Below are positions 23,515 to 33,332 of a stretch of DNA of 64,000 nt, in pieces. Every line of letters starts with the position of its first letter. Position 1 is the stretch's first letter. Origin of the DNA: Timema cristinae (lineage: Eukaryota > Arthropoda > Insecta > Phasmatodea > Timematidae); assembly GCA_039000515.1 (NCBI GenBank), contig JBCFYV010003508.1:50815514-50879513 (forward strand). The letters are read 5' to 3'. The translations under genes were made by a program, and so were the position numbers. The notes beneath the pieces are model-generated. The model ran no database searches and had not been told where the DNA came from. It saw only the letters and a list, made by a program, of their open reading frames with translations.

Positions 23515-23590
23515 AACTACTTGGACACGGGGATTGAACTTGGGACATTTGACTTAGCACACGATTGTTCTACCTGTCTGTGATATCAAT
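23515..23590 (-). mobile_element. tRNA-like SINE head, family C
   Basis: Minus strand reads GACAGGTAGAACAATCGTG then CCCAAGTTCAATCCCCGTG, a tRNA-like D-arm remnant and a box B. Similar to the copy at 23690, in opposite orientation. Confidence 0.5.
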
Positions 23591-23687
23591 TATAGCTTTT
23601 AGTAGCCGGTGATATCCACACGTCCATTACAGACTCTGCCTTAACATATGAATGAAGAATGATCGTGAGTATATGGGGGTCCCTGGT

Positions 23688-23757
23688 TAGATTAGTGGTA
23701 GAGCAATGGCGCACGAAGTCAATGGTCCCAGGTTCGATTCCTGTGTCCCGGTGTCAT
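23688..23757 (+). mobile_element. tRNA-like sequence, SINE head or tRNA pseudogene
   Basis: Contains box A (TTAGATTAGTGGTAGAGC), a 5-bp anticodon-type stem around GCACGAA with one mismatch, and box B GGTTCGATTCC. The acceptor arms do not pair and loop position 33 is C, so I do not call a working tRNA. Its resemblance to 23515 and 5340 points to a dispersed tRNA-derived repeat. Confidence 0.5.
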
Positions 23758-23969
23758 TTTTCAATTTATTCTACTCGTTTTGTTTAGTTTACTAAGTTGA
23801 GGCCATTATTGAGTTTATCATGCGTTAATACACTTTAATAAAGTAATGTAGATTTCATATTGTGTTATTTGGGAACCAATAGGCTAGTTATATACTTACC
23901 CTAATGAGGTAAGAATGAGTAGGATACAGTTAATAGGAAATGTACTCACACTTGTGTAGGCCTATAGGG

Positions 23970-24087
23970 AAGTATAAAACCATTTTGTATAATAACCCTC
24001 AAAATATACCTTATTGTTATTTGAAACTCTATCGCCTGAAAGACAGATCAAACTAGCCTAACGTCTTAGTCCATGTGCCCACCGATG
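23970..24087 (-). mobile_element. SINE A, decayed
   Basis: Minus-strand remnant with AAAACCATTTTGTATAATAA, CCCTCAAAATATACC and the head complement CGTCTTAGTCCATGTGCCC. Confidence 0.5.
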
Positions 24088-24554
24088 TTATTTTCTTATT
24101 GTTTACATAACTACGTATTTTATTGATTGTTCAGCTGATGTTCGGATTCCATAAAAGTGTCATCATAGCCCAAGTACCTAAGAGCTGCAAGTATATTCGG
24201 AAAACACATGTTCTGGTTTCAGATTGGCAAAGTGATGACGTTTTCACTTATAAACTGACTAGCCCCCTTTCCCGTAAAATAATATTGTAAAGAATCCTGT
24301 AAAACAAAGATTCAAATCATCCATTATGTCAATATATAAACAAAACTTTTTTACTTATTTGTTTTTAAATACAGCCCTACCATCACTGTATAGCTCCCTC
24401 CCTCTTTTTATCCTCCCTCCTATTTTCATCTCATTCCTCTTTCCTCACCCCTATTCCCCCGCCCCCTTCACCAACCCCACTTTCCCTTCAACAACTTTTT
24501 TTTTCCAACGACTATTATAATAACTATCGACATTTTTATGAGGAATAAATTAAA
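24088..24554. other. AT-rich and pyrimidine-rich spacer
   Basis: Pyrimidine-rich block 24380-24510 gives a chance open frame. No gene. Confidence 0.5.
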
Positions 24555-24703
24555 CTTTCAAAATAAAATATAGCCTATGTTACTTGCTGATAATGTAGCT
24601 TTATATTGGTGAAAGAATTTTTAAATCGGTCCAGTAATTCTAGAGTTTATCCATTACAAACAAAAAAATCAAATCTTTCCGCTTTATAATATTAGTATAG
24701 ATG
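24555..24703 (+). mobile_element. RTE-like LINE/SINE 3' tail
   Basis: Carries GGTGAAAGAATTTTTAAATC, GGTCCAGTAATTCTAGAG, a run of spaced CAAACAAAAAAATC and the terminus TATAATATTAGTATAGAT. From memory this wording matches the widespread 3' end of insect RTE-clade retrotransposons and the SINEs that borrow it. Only the 3' UTR part is here, with no coding region. The following AT-rich DNA shows no clear duplication. Confidence 0.7.
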
Positions 24704-25420
24704 ATCACTATTTTTTAACTTTATTATAAATACTTTATATATAAATTTAGTAGATACAGTATTTTGATCAAGAAAACAAACTACAAGTAAAGCTAAAATT
24801 ACAAAAAGTAAATATTTTTGAAAATATCAATAGATAATTTGGTTTAATTTATCCAATTTATATCAAAATTAAGAATAAAAAGCTGTGTGGTTAATTGTCT
24901 CCCAATATAGATCGAGAGCATTCATCTTTGTAGAAATAACGATTTCAATAATTTTGATAATATTTCATCTCTCTCTCTCTCTCTCTCTCTCTCCTTATAT
25001 ATATATATATATATATAATATTATAGCCATATTTATATCAATAATATTATATACATCTACATAATCAGTAATATTATATCATATGAATTTCTAGCAGATG
25101 CCTTTAGCAAGATCCAAGAAATCTCGATTATTTTAAATGTCCCCAAAGCTAAAATTTAGAACCCATAGAACATATGTCTTAACTATACGATCACATATCT
25201 AATTCATATGATATGTTGATCAAATTTGTCCATATGTTAAATTTATAAATGTTTATACTCCAAACAATTGCCCTAATCAAATATATTAATGTCAACACCA
25301 CTTCACTTTGAATGTTAAATACCGAAATTTGACATTCTCAGAAATTTCTTAAGTCCTATTTTATGATGTTAGTAAACTTTAGCCTTCAAGGGTCACATAG
25401 ACAAAGGTGACATCCTAATT
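24704..25420. other. AT-rich sequence with (CT)n(AT)n
   Basis: A compound microsatellite, (CT)13 at 24968-24993 followed by (AT)10 at about 24996-25016. Otherwise featureless. Confidence 0.6.
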
Positions 25421-25570
25421 TGATCTGGTTTGTCAGTAATGGAACGATCAGGGTTTGAATCCCAGCTAGTTGCACTATGAGATTCTACCTGGAATTTCGC
25501 TCCTCAATCGCTCACACAAATGCTCGTACACCTCCTCTAAATTACGCCTTTCCTTAGTCTAAACACGCAG
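25421..25570 (+). mobile_element. SINE A, partial
   Basis: + strand copy: GATCAGGGTTTGAATCCC (box B), then AAATGCTCGTACACCTCC and TCTAAATTACGCCTTTCC. The head is lost. Confidence 0.65.
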
Positions 25571-25869
25571 ATAGCCGTAGAGGTTAGTTGGACGTGGTGT
25601 GTGAAAATCTAACGTGATACATTATTTCAACAAAAATATTAATCAATCTACATTTCCACACATAAACACAAATACATTGTATACATGTGACTAGTAGGTA
25701 AATAATGCATATGAGAGTCATCCGGACATTTTCAAACTCATCTCCATGTCAATAGCTTTTACACCCTCCATTTGAAACCGTCTGTATTTGTGGTATAATC
25801 TAACATCAACTGCGTGGTCGTAATAGTATCAAAAACAACAAAACAACTTATCGACTTTGGTTCTTTGTC

Positions 25870-26290
25870 CTTGATCGGATCATCTCCATATGGAGCAGAA
25901 ACTTGGACTCTCAAGAAGATGGTAAAGAAATAATTGGAGAGCTTTAAGATGTGGAGCTGGAGAAGACTGGAGAAGATCAGGTGGACAGAACGAGTGACAA
26001 ATGAACTAATTCTAAGAAGAGTGGGGGGAAGAGAACCATTCTGAATGTTATTCCTCGGTACAAAGCAAACTGGATCAGACACATCCTTAGGAGGAACTGT
26101 CTTCTGTACGACGTCATAGAGGAAAGGAGCTTAGGAAGAAGAGGATTCAAATATTGGATGACTTTAAGGAAAGAAGGAAAATTCTGGAACTGAAGGAGGA
26201 GGCAGAGGACAGGGTGCATTGGGGTCTAAATTCACCGACAAAAGAAAAAGACCTGTCATGAGACAAAACACATAATTAATAATAATAATA
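25870..26290 (+). pseudogene. LINE reverse-transcriptase C-terminal region, broken
   Basis: Reading frames on the + strand recover YGAETWTL, then MWSWRRL, WTERVTN and LRRVG, and after a stop and frame change KANWIRHILRRN and EEAEDRVHWG. This order is typical of the region after the RT palm and thumb in non-LTR retrotransposons. There are in-frame stops (after MVKK and after REPF) and at least two frame changes, so it is dead. It ends in a (TAA)n-like tail near 26276-26290, a usual LINE 3' end. Strong 5' truncation: no palm or endonuclease here. Confidence 0.8.
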
Positions 26291-26380
26291 TAATAAACAA
26301 TTTAGAGTAGTACATTCAACACAAATTAATATCTACATAATACACAAAAGTACCACAATTTTTGGGCTGTCTGTTCAGTA

Positions 26381-26515
26381 TGGCGTGTCAGTGACAGGGT
26401 GGTTGGGGTTCGACTCGCGTGGACTCTGGTTTTAACTAAATAGCCAACCATCTCCCTTCAATAAAATGCGGGTGTATTCATGATACATTCTCCCTTCTTC
26501 CTCTTTATGTTGTTG
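26381..26515 (+). mobile_element. SINE A, partial
   Basis: + strand copy with TGGCGTGTCAGTGACAGGG, box B GGGGTTCGACTC and the TAAATAGCCAACCATCTCCC body block. Confidence 0.6.
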
Positions 26516-27358
26516 GTATAAATAGGCGGTGCGCGTAAAAAGAGTTTTAGTGTTCCGTACAATTTAATTAGGAAAAAATAATCACCTTTATTGTTTTTAC
26601 ACTAAATGTTTAGTGCAAGACCTCAAACTATTGTTTATGTAGTCTATACAACTTTTTTCTTTTTTTATGGATGTAGTTTTGTGTCGTAGGATTTAATTTA
26701 AAACATGCATAACTTAGATATAAAATAGATATAGTTTCAGGGTTGTACATTATTTTCTCTACTAGAATATTCCCTGTGTTTCCAGGTATTCCAAAAGGAA
26801 ATTAACATTTATCCAGAAAACTTAAATGTAATTATAGAGGAATGAAATTTAACTGTCATAAACTTTCCATCATGAAGCGATGTTTAAAATAAAAGGTTCG
26901 TGCTTGACGAGGTAATATATGTTGATTGTTCCTCAACCCATGTGTCACTGGAGAGGACAAGGCGGAGCTTGAACAGGCGTTCTCGCCAGTTATACACTCA
27001 CATTAATATTAATATTATACACAAATGTATTTTAAGTCTCTATCTAGATGTCCCACATTCACAAATCTTCCTGTATTACTAGAATGGTTGCGAGTTTATT
27101 TGTGTTCTCTCTGTTTATTTCATAAGCTAAAATATCCATGCGTTTTCCAGATTTTCAATGTGTGGCAACCCTGCACGAATGTTCCAGCTTTCGATACAAT
27201 CCAAGCACTGAATTTAATGTGTCCCCAAACGAAATACACCATAACATGTCCGTGTGAACCTTAAAGCTCTTAACGATCGCCAAACTTAGCACGGGACTAT
27301 ATTATCCATCCAGTTGGTATTATTAAGGTTTTAAGATGAAGAGCTATTGGTGTAATAA
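26516..27358. other. AT-rich sequence, no gene seen
   Basis: Open frames of 60-79 residues near 26900-27264 have no recognisable motif. Confidence 0.5.
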
Positions 27359-27386
27359 CATCACAACACGAACGGGTAGTAAGACG
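27359..27386 (+). mobile_element. SINE A tail fragment
   Basis: CGAACGGGTAGTAAGACGCG is the exact sense-strand terminal block of family A. Confidence 0.75.
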
Positions 27387-27427
27387 CGGTGGAAATGAGG
27401 TACGTGAAGAACTAGCTTTAGAACCCG

Positions 27428-27616
27428 CATCGGTGGTCACGTGGTCTAACGTGTCACTCGTGAGTTAGACTGTATTACCGGTGACGGGGAGATTGGGGTT
27501 CGAGTCCCATGCGAGTGTTTGCTAGATGGTTTTACACTGTTCCTCCACACAATGCTGAGGTACGATTGTGCTCAATTCCTGCTCAGATAGCGATAAGTGT
27601 ATGAGTACGGTTTGAC
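27428..27616 (+). mobile_element. SINE A head and body
   Basis: + strand copy beginning GGTGGTCACGTGGTCTAACG (box A region), with GACGGGGAGATTGGGGTTCG (box B) and TTTTACACTGTTCCTCC. The 49-bp array starts where the body should continue. Confidence 0.75.
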
Positions 27617-28353
27617 CGGATTGTGAAACCAGCTCGAGGGTCAAAAAGAGATGAGATGAAATACTAAGAGATACGAACGACCGGTATAGTCAAAAAGAGA
27701 TGAAATGAAGTACTAAGAGATATGAACGACCGGTATAGTCAAAAAGAGATGAGATGAAGTACTAAGAGATATGAACGACCGGTATAGTCAAAAAGAGATG
27801 AAATGAAGTACTAAGAGATAAGAACGATCAGTATAGTCAAAAAGAGATGAAATGAAGTACTAAGAGATATGAACGACCGGTATAGTCAAAAAGAGATGAA
27901 ATGAAGTACTAAGAGATATGAAAGACCGGTATAGTCAAAAAGAGATGAGATGAAGTACTAAGAGATATGAACGACCGGTATAGTCAAAAAGAGATGAAAT
28001 GAAGTACTAAGAGATAAGAACGATCAGTATAGTCAAAAAGAGATGAAATGAAGTACTAAGAGATATGAAAGACCGGTATAGTCAAAAAGAGATGAAATGA
28101 AGTACTAAGAGATATGAACGACCGGTATAGTCAAAAAGAGATGAGATGAAGTACTAAGAGATATGAACGACCGGTATAGTCAAAAAGAGATGAGATGAAG
28201 TACTAAGAGATATGAACGACCGGTATAGTCAAAAAGAGATGAAATGAAGTACTAAGAGATAAGACGATTCCTGTAGATAGTCAGAAAGAGATGAATGAAG
28301 TTAAGAGATTGAAAGACCGGTAAGTCAAAAAGAGATGAAATGAAGTACTAAGA
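27617..28353. repeat. 49-bp minisatellite, 15 copies
   Basis: The unit contains GAAGTACTAAGAGATATGAA, CGACCGGTATAGTC and AAAAAGAGATGA. One variant, GATAAGAACGATCAGTATAG, appears at about 27816 and 28012, about 196 bp (4 units) apart, suggesting block duplication. The last two or three copies (from about 28262) are degraded. Confidence 0.96.
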
Positions 28354-30321
28354 GAGATAACACTGGAGCTAGCACATTCATTCAGTCCAGTGGTTTGTTC
28401 CAGAACAAAGAGAGAAACACTGGAGCTAGCACATTCATTCAGTCCAGTGGTTTGTTCCAGAACAAAGAGAGATAACACTGGAGCTAGCACATTCATTCAG
28501 TCCAGTGGTTTGTTCCAGAACAAAGAGAGAAAAACGGAGTACACATATTAGCAGTGGTTGTCAGAACAAAGAGAAAACACTGAGCTAGTACACTCATTCA
28601 GTCCAGTGGTTTGTTCCAGAACAAAGAGAGAAAACACTGGAGCTAGCACATTCATTCCCGTCCAGTGGTTTGTTCCAGAACAAAGAGAGAAAACATGGAG
28701 CTAGCACATTCATTCAGTCCAGTGGTTTGTTCCAGAACAAAGAGAGAAAACACTGGAGCTAGCACATTCATTCAGTCCAGTGGTTTGTTCCAGGAACAAA
28801 GAGAGAAAACACTGGAGCTAGCACATTCATTCAGTCCAGTGGTTTGTTCCAGACAAAGAGAGAAAACACTGGAGCTAGCACATTCATTCAGTCCAGTGGT
28901 TTGTTCCAGAACAAAGAGAGAAAACACTGGAGCTAGCAATTCATTCAGTCCAGTGGTTTGTTCCAGAACAAAGAGAGAAAAACACTGGAGCTAGCACATT
29001 ATTCAGTCCAGTGGTTTGTTCCAGAACAAAGAGAGAAAACACTGGAGCTAGCACATTCATCAGTCCAGTGGTTTGTTCCAGAACAAAGAGAGAAAACACT
29101 GGAGCTAGTACAGTCATTACAGTCCAGTGGTTTGTTCCAGAACAAAGAGAGAAAACACTGGAGCTAGCACATTTATTCAGTCCAGTGGTTTGTTCCAGAA
29201 CAAAGAGAGAAAACACTGGAGCTAGCACATTCATCCAGTCCAGTGGTTTGTTCCAGAACAAAGAGAGAAAACATTGGAGCTAGCACATTCATTCAGTCCA
29301 GTGGTTTGTTCCAGGACAAAGAGAGAAAACACTGGAGCTAGCACATTCATTCAGTCCAGTGGTTTGTTCCATAACAAAGAGAGATAACACTGGAGCTAGC
29401 ACATTCATTCAGTCCAGTGGTTTGTTCCATAACAAAGAGAGATAACACTGGAGCTAGCACATTCATTCAGTCCAGTGGTTTGTTCCAGGAACAAAGAGAG
29501 AAAACACTGGAGCTAGCACATTCATTCAGTCCAGTGGTTTGTTCCATAACAAAGAGAGATAACACTGGAGCTAGCACATTCATTCAGTCCAGTGGTTTGT
29601 TCCATAACAAAGAGAGATAACACTGGAGCTAGCACATTCATTCAGTCCAGTGGTTTGTTCCAGGAACAAAGAGAGATAACACTGGAGCTAGCACATTCAT
29701 TCAGTCCAGTGGTTTGTTCCAGGACAAAGAGAGAAAACACTGGAGCTAGCACATTCATTCAGTCCAGTGGTTTGTTCCATAACAAAGAGAGATAACACTG
29801 GAGCTAGCACATTCATTCAGTCCAGTGGTTTGTTCCATAACAAAGAGAGATAACACTGGAGCTAGCACATTCATTCAGTCCAGTGGTTTGTTCCAGGACA
29901 AAGAGAGAAAACACTGGAGCTAGCACATTCATTCAGTCCAGTGGTTTGTTCCAGAACAAAGAGAGAAAACACTGGAGCTAGCACATTCATTCAGTCCAGT
30001 GGTTTGTTCCAGAACAAAGAGAGAAAACACTGGAGCTAGCACACTCATTCAGTCCAGTGGTTTGTTCCAGAACAAAGAGAGAAAACACTGGAGCTAGCAC
30101 ATTCATTCAGTCCAGTGGTTTGTTCCAGAACAAAGAGAGAAAACACTGGAGCTAGCACATTCATTCAGTCCAGTGGTTTGTTCCAGAACAAAGAGAGAAA
30201 ACACTGGAGCTAGCACATTCATTCAGTCCAGTGGTTTGTTCCAGAACAAAGAGAGAAAACACTGGAGCTAGCACATTCATTCAGTCCAGTGGTTTGTTTC
30301 CAGAACAAAGAGAGAAAACAC
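28354..30321. repeat. 58-bp minisatellite, about 34 copies
   Basis: The unit contains CACTGGAGCTAGCACATTC, ATTCAGTCCAGTGGTTTG and TTCCAGAACAAAGAGAG. It includes the palindrome GAGCTAGC-like core and an inverted CACTGGA/TCCAGTG pair that can fold each unit. Variants (CCATAACAAAGAGAGATAAC; CCAGGACAAAG) are clustered, notably 29370-29890. It joins the 49-bp array with no spacer; many open frames on both strands are read-throughs. Confidence 0.97.
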
Positions 30322-30999
30322 TTATGCATCCACTACTGTTCCACGTGGGTCTGGTTTCATCATCCTGGTATTAAGTATGTATGGGAGTAATCCTCACCAG
30401 TCCGTGCTATTGTATGCTGACCGGACCAAAGCCGCATTAAATAGCGACTGGTTTGTGTTGATTGTTTATTGCATCATCATTTAACCAGTAAACTGTAATG
30501 TGTCAACCTTTAATGGAATGAAAGCCTGGTTTACGCTTGTATTACATCTATCCTGCGTAGTTTATTTATAACAACATTTGGGCTTGGGTTCAACAGTGGC
30601 TATTTTTGTTTGCTCAATTTTAGCTCCATATTATCAGAGCTATTTCCTTAGTCCAATACTTTACTCTTGGAACACCAATATTCATACATTTAATTATTAT
30701 ATTATTTGGCTTACCCTCTCATAGAGTTTGTAACTTGATTTTATACAAATAGTTTTTATTGATTTATTTAATGAAATACTCACCTATCTGTTTTGCTTTG
30801 CTTATCAACCCCACACACAATATTTGACTAATCCGGTCCGTCACTAGTTGTATCTAAAAGGTTTGATACAATAAATACCATCACTAGACATAATAAGCAT
30901 AGCAGTAAAAATAATAAACATAAAATACAATGAATAATAAAGATATAATATGTAGATAAAACCAATAAAGTTGACTAGTAGTTGCGAAAAGAATGTTTT
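30322..30999. other. Unassigned sequence
   Basis: The first 250 bp have near-average GC and no repeat character; the rest is AT-rich. No motif recognised. Confidence 0.45.
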
Positions 31000-31910
31000 A
31001 TGTTAATATGTTTTGTTATTAATGAGTGTGTTACTCCTAATTATTGTTAGTAGACATCGTCTTTCAACGGCTCTCTTTGACACTCCTCATGATGTTGTTA
31101 ACGAAATTAACATTGGAAATCATTGTGGTAGTACTTGTGCCACTTTTGTATTGGGCATGGTCCAAGGATGCCGACAAATCTTTACATTTGCTTGTGAAGG
31201 GTTTGTTCGGGTAGTACGGTTAGATTCAACAGCTTCTGATATCTGACATCCGTGTTGTTTGGACGCAATAAGTTATTTCATTGTGGGTAGTGTGTTGGCT
31301 AATATGGTGGTTTCTCTGTCGTGGTGTCGTGTTATCACTTGTGGTAAGATCTATAAGTAGTGTAATCCCACGTTTCTCTAGGTTGGTTCACAGCTGTAAA
31401 AGCTCTAGATGTTTATTTGTTGTGTATAAAGTTGAAGTAGAAGTTTAGCTGCTTCTCTTTCTATCTTCGGCATCTCAAACAATGTCTGTACTTGTTTACC
31501 CACCATAACTCTTTTGTTTTCAAATCGCTCCTTCAATTAATTGCATGCTATCTCGTAATTGGTTGAAATGTGTCAAGAATCTCCAACCATTTGTCATAAT
31601 CCTCATGAAATGTAGGTAAGCTGACTACTGGTAAGCTGACTGCTGGTAAGCTGACTGCTGGTAAGCTGACTGCTGGTAAGCTGACTACTTGTGTCTTTGT
31701 GACCGATATGGAGGAGTTCACGGTCTCGTTTGATGAACCAGTTTTACGAACTTGAATGAATGTTCCTTCTCACGCAACGAGATCAAATTGTATGTTTTAA
31801 AATGTCTCCCTTTCCTGCATATGTGAGACTGAATCGTAATAATTATTCTCTTTGTCGCTGCACATTTTCAAACTCTTGACCAGCTGTTCTAATTTTGACA
31901 GTCTTAGTTA
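31000..31910 (-). pseudogene. Decayed BEL/Pao-type retrotransposon gag
   Basis: Minus-strand reading, from high to low coordinates, recovers HEDYDKWLEILDTFQ (31606-31562), MPKIEREAAKLL (31473-31438) and HDRETTILANTLPTMK (about 31323-31276). Their order and spacing match the DUF1759-type gag region of BEL/Pao elements: an F..DY..W...D.F core, a LPKIE.E.A..L stretch and a D.ET...LPT..EL stretch. Stops and frame changes occur throughout, so no product is expected. A small 15-bp repeat lies inside it. Its 5' side ends close to the gypsy insertion point at 32006. No pol segment was found to the left. Confidence 0.65.
31615..31690. repeat. 15-bp tandem repeat, 5 copies
   Basis: Copies of CTGACTGCTGGTAAG, with end copies CTGACTACTGGTAAG and CTGACTACTTG. 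It lies within the decayed BEL gag. Confidence 0.93.
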
Positions 31911-32002
31911 CAATTGAAATCACTATCGAGACTTTCAAAGTGTTTTAAGTCTGTTACTTGTGTCTTTATTGGGCCTCTTTTAAAAAAATAAATGTTCTGA
32001 TA

Positions 32003-32006
32003 TCCT
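32003..32006. repeat. Left target-site duplication (TCCT)
   Basis: TCCT directly precedes the 5' LTR and is repeated at 39764-39767 directly after the 3' LTR. Confidence 0.85.
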
Positions 32007-32371
32007 TGTGACGTTGTCACAGACATAATGCAAACATGGACGATCTGGCTCACCTGATCTGGTCCCCTTTGACTGGGCTGGATCTCGACTTCATGAAACT
32101 CGCACACTCAACTCCACTCAACATCACGCGGCTTACTGACCGCCCGTGGCTCGAGGCCCGATTAGAGCAAGACTCGGACAATTGAACGTCAAGATGCGCT
32201 AACCCGTATGCGCCGACGGTTGTGTTCGAGTGAAACAAGACTCATCCACCGGCGCGTGATTTGAAATTATCACGAGAATAATCGAGACTTCTGCCGAAGC
32301 AACGTACACCCCTCTCCCTTCGCCACAGTGTGATTCCCGCCGTTTGTGAACACGTGATTGACTTTGTACAG

Positions 32372-32378
32372 TATATAA
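32372..32378 (+). promoter_or_regulatory. TATA box of the 5' LTR
   Basis: TATATAA in GTACAGTATATAACGG, placing U3 at about 365-395 bp. A start-like TCACTCATT lies about 30 bp downstream. The same box is at 38837 in the 3' LTR. Confidence 0.7.
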
Positions 32379-32645
32379 CGGCTGGACTGTGTAGTGATGT
32401 CACTCATTTCTCTGCACTCGATTAGGTGAGACACTTGTCTTAGATTTAGACGTAGGTCGTTGTTCGACGTTTTCTAAATTATGTTTGGGTTAAATTGTTC
32501 AAAATTTAAGTTTCAACTTTAAATATAAATCACGATTACTAATAGCTATATTTCTCTGAGACTGCAGGATTTGCCTGTCAGCCATTATGGTTTATGCGCT
32601 AGCTTTTCCTTTGTACTTAACGTTGTGTCCGCCTCACGGACGGGT

Positions 32646-32715
32646 TGGAACTTTAGCGTGGCGCCATCTTGGGGCGCTAATGGAACTTTAGCATGTCGCC
32701 ATCTTGGGGCGCTAA
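32646..32715 (+). promoter_or_regulatory. Tandem 35-bp repeat with YY1-type core
   Basis: Two adjacent 35-bp copies, each with GGAACTTTAGC and CGCCATCTTGGGGCGCTAA. GCCATCTTG resembles the YY1/Pho (Pleiohomeotic) consensus. Copies differ at two positions, and the pair is conserved at 39111-39180. Being downstream of the TATA box, it may be a transcribed regulatory element. Confidence 0.55.
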
Positions 32716-33211
32716 TTATTTCTATTTAACATAGTTGTTCTGCTTGCTAAAAGTTTAAGATTTGTTACGATTGTGAATTTTTTTAAATTGTTACTCAACT
32801 CGGGGGGCGCGAGCCCGTGCACCCAGCACATTGGTCATTATAATAATAATAATTAGATTGAACTAATTTGATTAGGATCTATTGTAACAGGTTAGGTTTA
32901 GGTAAATCATTTTCTCTGTGGCGCCTTATAATGGCAGTCTATTATAAAACTTCATACTTATGTCAATGTAGTGTCGGCATCGCCAGGTCGTGTAGACCTA
33001 TACATATTACTTGTATTTAACTTTCCTGCTAGGTTCGTCGCCTTCTGCGAGGGTCAATTTAATTATGACTACGTTGGTATTAATCATTCTGTTTTCTCTT
33101 AACGACTTGGGGTCTTGCCCCTTTTATTTATTGTTTACTTCGGCCCTTATCGGCCAGTCACTCGACTTTCCTAGAGTGCCTCGCTCTTGTATGTCTGCTA
33201 GTTGTTTGTAG

Positions 33212-33222
33212 AATAAAATAAA
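33212..33222 (+). terminator. LTR polyadenylation signals
   Basis: Overlapping AATAAA hexamers in GAATAAAATAAAC, about 75-85 bp from the LTR end. The R/U5 boundary is expected shortly after. Confidence 0.6.
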
Positions 33223-33302
33223 CTCTCTTGTAACTAACCTACCTTTTATTTATTGTAATATGAACCTACCAAATCTCATATGAAGAGGGGGTTACAAGAG
33301 AG
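33223..33302 (+). promoter_or_regulatory. 12-bp inverted repeat across LTR/internal junction
   Basis: CTCTCTTGTAAC (33223-33234, in U5) is the exact reverse complement of GTTACAAGAGAG (33291-33302), whose first six bases close the LTR and last six open the internal region, where a primer-binding site should start. No TGG-initial tRNA complement abuts the LTR. RNA pairing here would put CTCTCT opposite the site where minus-strand synthesis starts, as in self-priming elements such as Tf1. Function is inferred. Confidence 0.5.
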
Positions 33303-33310
33303 AAGCTGCG

Positions 33311-33332
33311 CAACTCTGCTCTCGCAGAGTTG
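33311..33332 (+). promoter_or_regulatory. 9-bp hairpin after the 5' LTR
   Basis: CAACTCTGC / TCTC / GCAGAGTTG is a perfect 9-bp stem with a 4-nt loop, 14 bp beyond the LTR. It may belong to a priming or packaging structure in the leader RNA. Confidence 0.6.

Larger units (their letters stand above)
32007..33296 (+). repeat. 5' LTR
   Basis: 1290 bp, starting TGTGACGTTGTCAC and ending GGGGGTTACA, with imperfect TGTGA/TTACA terminal inverted repeats. It holds a TATA box 365 bp in, a 35-bp direct repeat and two overlapping AATAAA signals near the end. Short open frames within it (both strands) recur in the other LTR and are not genes. Confidence 0.95.

Noticed and set aside
23688..23757. Functional tRNA gene
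   Set aside because: Acceptor arms do not pair, the anticodon stem has a mismatch and position 33 is C. Related copies nearby fit a dispersed repeat.
25759..26219. Minus frames of 80-107 residues
   Set aside because: Antisense to the LINE C-terminal fragment.
28665..29795. Many frames on both strands with QSSGLFQNKER-type repeats
   Set aside because: Read-throughs of the 58-bp minisatellite, on both strands and in several phases.
31013..31246. 77-residue + strand ORF
   Set aside because: Opposite strand of the decayed BEL/Pao gag, which explains the region better.
33011..33211. 66-residue hydrophobic frame in the LTR, also at 39478
   Set aside because: Lies inside the LTR and is present in both LTRs only because they are duplicates; no independent evidence of translation.
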